14,460 bases of DNA from Patescibacteria group bacterium. Lineage in GTDB: Bacteria > Patescibacteriota > Minisyncoccia > Portnoybacterales > UBA2143. Both the position numbers and the translations under genes were made by a program. Positions within the stretch are counted from its first letter, which is position 1. Every line of letters starts with the position of its first letter. Below, piece after piece: positions 1-5,049 of the stretch. The stretch spans positions 1-14,460 of the forward strand of contig JAHJQT010000052.1 in the NCBI GenBank assembly GCA_018819085.1, written 5' to 3'. The notes below the pieces were generated by a model. That model saw only the letters and a list, made by a program, of their open reading frames with translations. It ran no database searches and was not told where the DNA came from.

Positions 1-1
1 T

Positions 2-187
2 ACTTATCGAAAGATGATTCAAAATTTAATTTGGGCGACGGGGTATAATGTAATCGCTATTCCTGTTGCCGCTGGAGTGTTGTATAATTGGGATATACTT
101 TTAAGTCCTGCTCTTGGCGCTTTGTTTATGTCTCTTTCAACCGTCGTTGTAGCTATTAATGCTAAATTTTTAAAGGTCGAGAAATAA
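2..187 (+). CDS. Heavy-metal (copper-type) P1B ATPase, C-terminal end (partial)
   Basis: The gene runs in from before the window and only its last 61 residues are present, ending with TAA at 185-187. The peptide contains QNLIWATGYNVIAIPVAAG, then a stretch of the pattern LSPALGALFMSLSTVVVAINA. This is the well-known end of P1B-type metal-exporting ATPases of the CopA/CopB/ZntA group: the last two transmembrane helices, with the Tyr-Asn pair of helix 7 and the Met-Ser-x-Ser motif of helix 8 that form part of the metal site in Cu+ pumps. The YN and MSxS combination favours copper or silver over zinc. It would sit in the cytoplasmic membrane and export metal using ATP. The nucleotide-binding and phosphorylation domains lie outside the window, so the exact metal is inferred. 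The next gene starts 20 bp downstream, which suggests co-transcription. Confidence 0.9.
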   Translation, partial: TYRKMIQNLIWATGYNVIAIPVAAGVLYNWDILLSPALGALFMSLSTVVVAINAKFLKVEK

Positions 188-207
188 TTATTAATTTATT
201 AAAAAAT

Positions 208-477
208 ATGGACAACAAAACAAATTATTTACAACAAGCCAATCGTTTAGGGTTGTTTTTTATTATTCTATTTATTATTTGCTTTCTATGGTTTTACATT
301 AATCCAATAGAAAAAGAATTACATCAACAATTATTTCGTTTAACATTTTTTGGATTTTCAGATATGAGTGTTATTGGATTTATATCTGGACTAGTCCAAT
401 CATATGTTTGGGGATATGTCTTTATTGGAATTTGGAAAGTAGTTTCAGGGATCGGCGGTTTTAAGGACAATAATTAG
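208..477 (+). CDS. Small two-helix membrane protein next to the metal ATPase
   Basis: An 89-residue protein with two hydrophobic segments, roughly residues 14-31 (GLFFIILFIICFLWFY) and 50-80 (around VIGFISGLVQSYVWGYVFIGIW), and short polar ends. The second half, a Gly-rich helix pair of the type GFSxxxVIGFxxGLxxSxVWGYVFIGxW, resembles the small DUF5676-like membrane proteins often found beside copper-handling genes. That resemblance is from memory and needs a profile search. It starts 20 bp after the ATPase stop with no Shine-Dalgarno motif and is probably in the same transcript. A role in metal handling is inferred from position only. Confidence 0.6.
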   Translation: MDNKTNYLQQANRLGLFFIILFIICFLWFYINPIEKELHQQLFRLTFFGFSDMSVIGFISGLVQSYVWGYVFIGIWKVVSGIGGFKDNN

Positions 478-500
478 AATAAAAGTATAATTTATGTTAA

Positions 501-650
501 GATTGGTTCTGGACCTATGTGCTACCCACACTGGACGTCCAGTTCAAAACTCTAGAAACGCTTTATGGGATTGGAGGAGAGGTTCGAAACCACGAAACCC
601 AGCACGAGTCAGTGTAGTATCGAGGCAGACCCGGATGGGTAATTTGAGAC
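501..650 (+). ncRNA. Structured, G+C-richer non-coding segment; candidate RNA of unknown class
   Basis: This stretch is close to half G+C by eye, in a genome of much lower G+C, and has no plausible reading frame. It contains a perfect 14-bp palindrome at 530-543 (ACTGGACGTCCAGT), a GGTT-CGA-AACC hairpin at 581-591 enclosed by TGGG/CCCA, and complementary arms nearer the ends: ACACTG (528-533) with CAGTGT (610-615), and GGTTCTG (505-511) with CAGACCC (626-632, one mismatch). Together they allow one long, bulged rod-like fold of about 130 nt. I do not recognise it as tRNA, tmRNA, RNase P or SRP RNA. A rod with interior bulges is loosely 6S-like, but I would not name it so. The strand is assumed from the flanking genes. 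Confidence 0.35.
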
Positions 651-676
651 TACTTTTACAATAATGTCTCAAATTA
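640..676. repeat. Perfect 11-bp inverted repeat (hairpin) before the 713 gene
   Basis: TAATTTGAGAC at 640-650 and GTCTCAAATTA at 666-676 are exact reverse complements with a 15-nt loop. It is not followed by a T run, so it is a poor intrinsic terminator on the + strand. It may end or protect the structured segment upstream, or be a leader hairpin or operator for the gene at 713. Confidence 0.55.
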
Positions 677-712
677 TTATGTCTATGCAAGAAAATAAAA
701 AGCCGTTAAATT

Positions 713-1186
713 ATGGGAGCTTATTTTAAATGTTATAAAAAAGGTAATGTTATTAAAAAAACTTTAATTAAAAAAAAGAATGGTTCGTTATACCCAACTA
801 TTAATGATTTTAATGGAAAAATTTATTTAATTAAAAAATATTTAGAAAATTTTATTGTAGATACTAAAGTTAATTATGATGGAAAATATATCCGAGTAGA
901 GCAACCTTTAATAATAGGCAAAGATATTTTTAAGTTTTTAAAAGACGAAAAAAGAAAACCAAAAAGATTTAATCAGTTTTCGCAAAAATTAAATAATCTG
1001 TATTTGAAAACGGGAATACTTCCTGATTTAGTAAATAATGAGAATATTTTAGTTACAAAAGATGATGAAATTAAAATTATTGATATTTGGCCATTGTTTT
1101 TTAAGAAAAGAATAGAAGATGGTGATGTTAGTGAACAAAGTTACAAAGAAAATTTAAAGAAATTCAATTTTTTAAAAAATATTTAA
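713..1186 (+). CDS. Unrecognised 157-aa basic protein with a faint kinase-like C-terminal motif
   Basis: The protein is Lys-rich with no signal peptide or membrane segment, so it is probably cytoplasmic. Around residues 102-126 it reads GILPDLVNNENILVTKDDE followed by IKIIDIWP. This resembles the catalytic-loop-to-DFG stretch of protein-kinase-like (RIO/aminoglycoside phosphotransferase) folds, where D-x-x-x-x-N is followed about 15 residues later by hydrophobic-D. The usual His/Arg before the first Asp is Pro here, the protein is much shorter than a full kinase, and no P-loop or Lys-Glu pair is obvious. It may therefore be a minimal or degenerate kinase-fold protein, or the match may be accidental. 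The start ATG has no Shine-Dalgarno and lies between two structured non-coding segments. The function is unknown. Confidence 0.6.
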   Translation: MGAYFKCYKKGNVIKKTLIKKKNGSLYPTINDFNGKIYLIKKYLENFIVDTKVNYDGKYIRVEQPLIIGKDIFKFLKDEKRKPKRFNQFSQKLNNLYLKTGILPDLVNNENILVTKDDEIKIIDIWPLFFKKRIEDGDVSEQSYKENLKKFNFLKNI

Positions 1187-1315
1187 GGTAAAATAGGATC
1201 AAGAGCCTTTTATTGTTATTGGTAATTACATGAAAAGGTTCCAATTTCGTCCCATACGGCCAGCCATCTTTCGCTAAAGCTACAGAATGGCAAGCCTAAA
1301 TAGTTTAATGCATCT
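1187..1315. other. Non-coding spacer holding two hairpins
   Basis: Two inverted repeats lie in this 129-bp gap. The first is GAGCCTTTT (1203-1211) with AAAAGGTTC (1233-1241), nine pairs including one G-T, and a 21-nt loop. The second is a compound hairpin: GGC (1258-1260)/GCC (1294-1296) outside, GCCAT (1263-1267)/ATGGC (1287-1291), and CTTT-CGCT-AAAG (1268-1279) inside. Neither is followed by a T run. They may be a structured 3' end of the upstream gene, or copies of a dispersed palindromic repeat. No other copy of the second hairpin was seen in this window. Confidence 0.45.
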
Positions 1316-1657
1316 ATGAAAAAACTTTTTTTAATAATTATTATAATAGTCGTTGTATTCATTATAGCTGTTGTTGGGGTAATTTTTTGGCTTTCTCAAC
1401 CTCAAACATTGGAGGATTCTAGAGAGTTAACCAATGAAGAACGTGCTTGTATAGATTCAGGGGGGACTGTTAGTACTGCATTGTGTTGTGAATCAACAGG
1501 TGATTTTTCGGACGATTGTGCTATTGGTGCTTGTGGTTGTGCTCCAGAATACAGTCATAGTGTAAAGGTTTGCTCCTGTGGAGAAAATAATTGTTTTGAC
1601 GGGGTTAAATGTGTTAATTATGAAGAACATTTGAAGGAAAGGGGAATGTTAGATTAA
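1316..1657 (+). CDS. Membrane-anchored ten-cysteine extracytoplasmic protein
   Basis: 113 residues: one very hydrophobic N-terminal segment (residues 4-26) preceded by MKK, which acts as an uncleaved signal-anchor, then a short outside domain with ten cysteines (ACIDSGG, ALCCESTGDF, DDCAIGACGC, KVCSCG, NNCFDG, KCVNY). The spacing and the conserved-looking Gly and Asp residues suggest a small disulphide- or metal-stabilised module. I associate similar stretches (a C-I-x-S-G-G-T-V...G-A-C-G-C...H-x-V-K-V-C pattern) with secreted proteins of CPR bacteria, but I cannot name a family. No enzyme motif is visible. It is followed 35 bp downstream by another envelope protein and may share a transcript. 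There is no Shine-Dalgarno; the ATG chosen gives the complete signal-anchor. Confidence 0.75.
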   Translation: MKKLFLIIIIIVVVFIIAVVGVIFWLSQPQTLEDSRELTNEERACIDSGGTVSTALCCESTGDFSDDCAIGACGCAPEYSHSVKVCSCGENNCFDGVKCVNYEEHLKERGMLD

Positions 1658-1692
1658 TCTAATTAAAAAAATAAAGTAGAAACAAAAGAATT

Positions 1693-2994
1693 ATGGAAAC
1701 TTTGCTCTGTATATTATTATTGATCTCACTGGTTTGTTTGTTAATAGGGATTATCAGACCTAATTTAGTCTTGGTTTTTTTAAAAGGAACTAAGACAAGA
1801 GGAAAAGCGATTTTGATTTTTGGTGCCTTAAGTATCTTATTCTTTACTCTATTTGGTTTAATTACTGATTTAGATTCAATTTCTGAATTGCCGAATCTAT
1901 TAAAGACGGATTCCCAAAAAGAAATTCCTTTGATTGATAAAGAATTAGTTTCAGAACCACCTCAAAAAGAAATCTCTGACGTCAAGAAACCAGTTGAAGA
2001 ATTAAAAGAAATTCCATTAGAAGCTACGCTTTGCAGTATGTCAATAGGTGATGTTGCTAAAACAGAATTAATACAATTAGTTCCCTGGACAGATGGAGTG
2101 GTGTCTTTAAATGTGCCATCTAATTGGGATGTTTATACTGGTGGAGAATGTGCTACAAAATCAATTTTAGCCAGAGATCCTTCCTCTGAATTAAAACAGG
2201 TTTTTTATTTCTCAGAAGCCGGTCCAGTTTATACAAATCAAGAACGAAAAACATGGGATTATAATTATATGCAAATTGGAGGATCTGATGTTTCTTGGTT
2301 TGAAAGTCCATTAGTAAATCCTTTGACGGCCGAAAACTATTTGATGAATTTTAGTACTCTTGCTCTTACTGGGTTTTTTCAGCAAGCATTTCCTCAGGTC
2401 CCAATTATGACTAATGTTAAAATAATTAGTTCGGAAAAAGTTATTAATAAACCATCCTATGTAACTGATGCAAAATTGGTTAGAGCCGAATTTCAACAGA
2501 ATAATAAATTAGGTGAAGGATATTTTTATATAATAACTGCTGACATTGGAATGGGTTGGGGATATGGAATGATGTTTATTGGGATTACTGCTCCAATGGG
2601 ATTGTTAGATTTAATAACTCCTTCGTTAGAAAAGAGTTTGGATTCTTATACAATAAGTCAGGACTATATAAGTGCTTGTATACAAGCACAAAACAAGGCA
2701 GCAGCTGGTGCATTAGAAGCAGGAAAAATACTAAGTGAGACCTCTAATACTATTATGGATGTCTGGGAAAATAAGCTTGAGTCAGAACAAAGGATGTCTG
2801 AAACTCAAAGTGATGCTATTTTAGGGTATAGCCGACTGTATAATCCGGATACGGATGAAGTTTATGAAGTCACTCCTGAATTTTATGATTATTATGAGGT
2901 TCATGGTAATGAATTTGAAAAGAATTATTTAGAAGAGTTACCTAGCGATAAATGGAGTTATATCCCTCTAAATGGTGCAGAACATATATATTAA
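1693..2994 (+). CDS. Large membrane-anchored extracytoplasmic protein, unknown function
   Basis: 433 residues. Two hydrophobic segments lie at the N-terminus (about residues 3-22 and 38-58), joined by a short basic loop (KGTKTRGK), which predicts a hairpin in the membrane. A Glu/Lys/Pro-rich linker follows (about 70-110), then a long soluble region outside the cell. That region has an aromatic-rich globular part (130-320, with VSLNVPSNWDVYTGG, like a beta-sandwich or PsbP-type fold but not assignable). After it comes an Ala-rich helix at about 325-365 and a C-terminal part rich in Tyr, Asp and Glu (NPDTDEVYEVTPEFYDYY). I recognise no catalytic motif. It follows the ten-Cys protein by 35 bp and is probably part of the same cell-surface unit. 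Only single TAA/TAG-type 3' spacing separates it from the structured element at 3008. Confidence 0.75.
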   Translation: METLLCILLLISLVCLLIGIIRPNLVLVFLKGTKTRGKAILIFGALSILFFTLFGLITDLDSISELPNLLKTDSQKEIPLIDKELVSEPPQKEISDVKKPVEELKEIPLEATLCSMSIGDVAKTELIQLVPWTDGVVSLNVPSNWDVYTGGECATKSILARDPSSELKQVFYFSEAGPVYTNQERKTWDYNYMQIGGSDVSWFESPLVNPLTAENYLMNFSTLALTGFFQQAFPQVPIMTNVKIISSEKVINKPSYVTDAKLVRAEFQQNNKLGEGYFYIITADIGMGWGYGMMFIGITAPMGLLDLITPSLEKSLDSYTISQDYISACIQAQNKAAAGALEAGKILSETSNTIMDVWENKLESEQRMSETQSDAILGYSRLYNPDTDEVYEVTPEFYDYYEVHGNEFEKNYLEELPSDKWSYIPLNGAEHIY

Positions 2995-3007
2995 TTAATT
3001 TTTAATT

Positions 3008-3090
3008 TTGATACAAAAACCTTATTCCGAGGTTTTAGTCGAGGGGCAAAGAGACTTTTTTATCGAGGGACCGAGGTGCGTAAATTATTT
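3008..3090. other. Structured intergenic element before the HAD remnant
   Basis: A 7-bp perfect hairpin, AAAACCT (3016-3022) / AGGTTTT (3030-3036), is followed by AGTC (3037-3040) / GACT (3053-3056) and the repeated words TCGAGGGG, TCGAGGGA and CCGAGG. The stretch is richer in G than its neighbours. It is open in one frame and could be read as a 30-residue extension of the HAD fragment, but the stem-loops and the absence of protein-like character argue that it is a non-coding repeat or leader. Confidence 0.4.
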
Positions 3091-3097
3091 CAGAATT

Positions 3098-3190
3098 ATG
3101 AAAAAATATATTGTGTTTGATTTTGATGGAACTATTGCAGATACAAGTAAAGATCTTTTAAATATTGCAAAAGATTTAAAGTTGAATTAA
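3098..3190 (+). pseudogene. HAD-superfamily phosphatase remnant (N-terminal 30 residues only)
   Basis: From the ATG at 3098 the peptide starts MKKYIVFDFDGTIADTSKDL, the classic HAD motif I (DxDGT, with nucleophile Asp and general acid Asp) followed by a helix. The frame then stops at 3190 after only 30 residues. HAD phosphoglycolate-type phosphatases are about 210-230 residues. The following bases do not continue the family in another frame; instead they form the hicBA promoter. The rest of the gene has therefore been deleted or replaced, probably when the toxin-antitoxin genes arrived. It is unlikely to make a functional enzyme. Confidence 0.75.
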
Positions 3191-3203
3191 CAAAATTGAA
3201 ATA

Positions 3204-3232
3204 TTGACTTTTAATTTAATTATTAGTAAAAT
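3204..3232 (+). promoter_or_regulatory. Promoter of hicBA, giving a nearly leaderless mRNA
   Basis: TTGACT (3204-3209) and TAAAAT (3227-3232) are separated by exactly 17 bp, a near-consensus sigma-70-type promoter. The hicB ATG at 3241 is only 8 nt beyond the -10 box, so transcription would start at or just before the start codon. Confidence 0.8.
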
Positions 3233-3240
3233 AAACACAT

Positions 3241-3489
3241 ATGAATAAAATTCTATTATCTAAAATTAAAAATAGTCACTTTCCTTTAATTGTTGAAAAA
3301 GATGAGGATGGTTTTTATGTGGTTGAATGCACTCTTTTTAAGGGTTGCTATTCTCAAGGAAAGACATTAGATAAGGCTTTAGAAAATATCAAAGAGGTTA
3401 TTGGACTTTGTTTAGAGGAAAAGGAAAATCAAGAAGTATTAAAAGAATATAAGCCAAAAGAGCTAAGTTTACATACCATAACTCTTTAG
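3241..3489 (+). CDS. hicB: HicB-type antitoxin
   Basis: 82 residues with the HicB partial RNase H-like fold: FPLIVEKDEDGFYVVEC (residues 14-30), a Gly-Cys turn (KGCYSQGKT, 35-42) and the helix LDKALENIKEVIGLCLEE. This is the standard N-terminal antitoxin domain. The C-terminal 20 residues are short and show no clear HTH or ribbon-helix-helix, so DNA binding and autoregulation are not evident from the sequence. HicB neutralises the HicA mRNA interferase encoded 3 bp downstream. The order here is antitoxin first, the reverse of the E. coli hicAB operon. It has its own strong promoter and almost no 5' leader. Confidence 0.9.
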   Translation: MNKILLSKIKNSHFPLIVEKDEDGFYVVECTLFKGCYSQGKTLDKALENIKEVIGLCLEEKENQEVLKEYKPKELSLHTITL

Positions 3490-3492
3490 CAT

Positions 3493-3717
3493 ATGGTTAA
3501 ATTACCTTCTGTTTCTGGTAAAAAAGCAATAAAAGTATTTAAAAAAATTGGCTACCAAATAATTAGAAAAAGGGGTAGTCATTTTCGTTTACATTGTCAA
3601 AACAAAGAACCCTTGACTATCCCTGATCATAAGAATTTAGTCAAGGGGCTTTTAAGAAAAATATTAAGAGATTCTGAAATAACAACAAAAGAGTTTATTA
3701 AATTATTAAAGAAATAA
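3493..3717 (+). CDS. hicA: HicA-type mRNA interferase toxin
   Basis: 74 residues covering the whole double-stranded-RNA-binding-like HicA fold: LPSVSGKKAIKVFKKIGYQI, then RKRGSHFRL with the catalytic His at residue 30, then LTIPDHKNLVKGLLRKILRD. All hallmark motifs (S-G-K, G-S-H, I-P-x-H-K-x-L-x-x-G-x-L-R-x-I-L) are intact, so the toxin looks active: it would cleave mRNA until bound by HicB. The ATG follows the hicB stop by 3 bp, indicating one transcript and probable translational coupling. Confidence 0.92.
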   Translation: MVKLPSVSGKKAIKVFKKIGYQIIRKRGSHFRLHCQNKEPLTIPDHKNLVKGLLRKILRDSEITTKEFIKLLKK

Positions 3718-3750
3718 TTTCGGTTATGTCTTTATCAATCAGAATAGTCT

Positions 3751-3765
3751 GAACACAACTAGACA
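3751..3765. repeat. 15-bp direct repeat, left copy (flanks Fic gene 1)
   Basis: GAACACAACTAGACA here is identical to 4959-4973. The two copies enclose the first Fic gene together with its promoter region, 1208 bp apart and in the same orientation. A short hairpin, TCAGA-atag-TCTGA, overlaps the left edge (3740-3753). Confidence 0.6.
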
Positions 3766-3802
3766 CGAAAAAGTAATTCTGTTTAGGTTTAAGATTATAT
3801 TT

Positions 3803-3873
3803 TGAAACAAAATTAATTGTTTCATTTTTTTATCGATTATGATACAATTAGACTATATTAAATGATACAATTA
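3803..3873 (+). promoter_or_regulatory. Putative promoter and operator region of Fic gene 1
   Basis: An inverted repeat TGAAACAA (3803-3810) / TTGTTTCA (3817-3824) is followed by two direct copies of ATGATACAATTA (3839-3850 and 3862-3873), 23 bp apart, about two helical turns. A weak promoter, TTGTTT (3817-3822) with TATGAT (3838-3843), overlaps both, with a short 15-bp spacer. Repeats over a promoter upstream of a gene that itself encodes an N-terminal winged helix suggest autoregulation. This is inferred. Confidence 0.5.
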
Positions 3874-3877
3874 TTTT

Positions 3878-4915
3878 ATGACTAAATTAACAAAACGACA
3901 AATAGAAATATTAGATTTTATTAAAAAATCAAGTGGTGCTAGTAATCAGGAAATTAAGAATTATTTAAAAAACATTTCAAGAGTTACTGTTATTCGTGAT
4001 CTTAATTTTCTTTTAGAAAATAATTTAATTAAGCAAAAAGGTGAAGGACGAGGAGTTTATTATAAGGAAAAAGTTGAGCAAGATTTTTTACGCTATATTG
4101 ACGTTGATAAATATTTCCAATCAGATGAAAGACAAATAAAATTTGAAAGATTCAATTTTGATATCATTAAAGATCTTAAAGATATTTTTAGTTCTAAAGA
4201 ACTTGTTAATCTTCAGAATCTTAATAGACAATATCAAGAAAGAATAAAGAAATTACCTGATAGTATAGTAAAAAAAGAATTTGAAAGATTAACTATTGAA
4301 TTAAGCTGGAAATCGTCAAAGATTGAGGGAAATACATATTCTTTAATTGATACAGAAATTTTAATTAAAGAACACCAAGAAGCAATCGGACATAAAAAAG
4401 AGGAGGCAATTATGATTTTGAATCACAAAAAAGCGATAGATTATATTTCTGATAAAAAGAGCGATTTTAAAAAATTAACTTTGGGTAAAATAGAGAATGT
4501 TCATAGTTTGATCGTTGATGGTTTGAATATAGGAAGTGGTTTGCGTAAAAATCCAGTCAGAATTACTGGAACACAATACTTGCCAATGGATAACCAGCAT
4601 CAAATTAGAGAAGCTATGGAGAAAGTTATTCAAGAAGTTAATAAGTTGCCAGACTATTTTTCTAAGGCAGTTTTTATTATGACAATAATTTCATATATTC
4701 AACCTTTTGCCGATGGGAATAAAAGAACTTCTCGTTTATTGGGCAATGCTCTATTAATGTCAGATAATATTTGTCCACTTTCTTTTAGGAGTATTAATGA
4801 AGTGGATTATAAAAAGTCGGTTATTCTTTTTTACGAACAAAATAATTTAAGAATGTTTAAAGAATTATTTATAGAACAATTCAAATTTGTTGTAGAAAAT
4901 TATTTTCTAACTTAA
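3878..4915 (+). CDS. HTH-Fic protein with Gln in place of the catalytic His
   Basis: 345 residues. Residues 1-60 form a winged helix-turn-helix (LTKRQIEILDFIKKSSGASNQ...VTVIRDLNFLLENNLIKQKG, DeoR/MarR-like). Residues about 90-345 form a Fic domain with an N-terminal inhibitory helix carrying S146-xxx-E150-G151. The active-site loop reads QPFADGNKRTSR (275-286), whereas Fic AMP-transferases have HxFx(D/E)GN(G/K)R. The phosphate-binding DGNKR part is intact, but the base that activates the target hydroxyl is Gln. I recall other bacterial HTH-Fic proteins with the same QPF...DGNKRTSR, so this may be a conserved non-AMPylating or differently acting subfamily rather than a mutation. It lies between hicBA and a canonical Fic gene and is flanked by a 15-bp direct repeat, suggesting an accessory cassette. 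A regulatory or antitoxin-like role is possible but unproven. Confidence 0.85.
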   Translation: MTKLTKRQIEILDFIKKSSGASNQEIKNYLKNISRVTVIRDLNFLLENNLIKQKGEGRGVYYKEKVEQDFLRYIDVDKYFQSDERQIKFERFNFDIIKDLKDIFSSKELVNLQNLNRQYQERIKKLPDSIVKKEFERLTIELSWKSSKIEGNTYSLIDTEILIKEHQEAIGHKKEEAIMILNHKKAIDYISDKKSDFKKLTLGKIENVHSLIVDGLNIGSGLRKNPVRITGTQYLPMDNQHQIREAMEKVIQEVNKLPDYFSKAVFIMTIISYIQPFADGNKRTSRLLGNALLMSDNICPLSFRSINEVDYKKSVILFYEQNNLRMFKELFIEQFKFVVENYFLT

Positions 4916-4958
4916 TTTCATCGATTTAACAGGATGCCATTAAAAATCGGGATGGAAC

Positions 4959-4973
4959 GAACACAACTAGACA
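4959..4973. repeat. 15-bp direct repeat, right copy (flanks Fic gene 1)
   Basis: Identical to 3751-3765 and in the same orientation. It lies in the spacer between the two Fic genes, 44 bp after the stop of the first and ahead of the promoter of the second. Confidence 0.6.
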
Positions 4974-5001
4974 TAGTTAATCTATTAGATTAACAAATTA
5001 C

Positions 5002-5030
5002 TTGCATTTTCGTATAGTATCGTATATAAT
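5002..5030 (+). promoter_or_regulatory. Promoter of Fic gene 2
   Basis: TTGCAT (5002-5007), a 17-bp spacer and a perfect TATAAT (5025-5030). The start codon at 5050 is 19 nt beyond the -10 box, so the leader would be about 12 nt with no room for a normal Shine-Dalgarno site. The spacer contains the repeated word CGTATA (5011 and 5021), a possible operator. Confidence 0.78.
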
Positions 5031-5049
5031 CATATATATCTAAAAATAT

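Noticed and set aside
501..640. tRNA, tmRNA or RNase P RNA
   Set aside because: It has a T-loop-like GGTTCGAAACC but no cloverleaf around it, and none of the conserved tmRNA or RNase P sequence blocks were found.
2311..2738. Short open frames inside the 433-aa surface protein (minus 2311-2496, plus 2556-2738)
   Set aside because: They are fully contained in a convincing longer gene and show no motif.
3008..3097. N-terminal extension of the HAD fragment from the ATG at 3008
   Set aside because: The stretch is full of stem-loops and ends just before a perfect HAD N-terminus at 3098; more likely non-coding.
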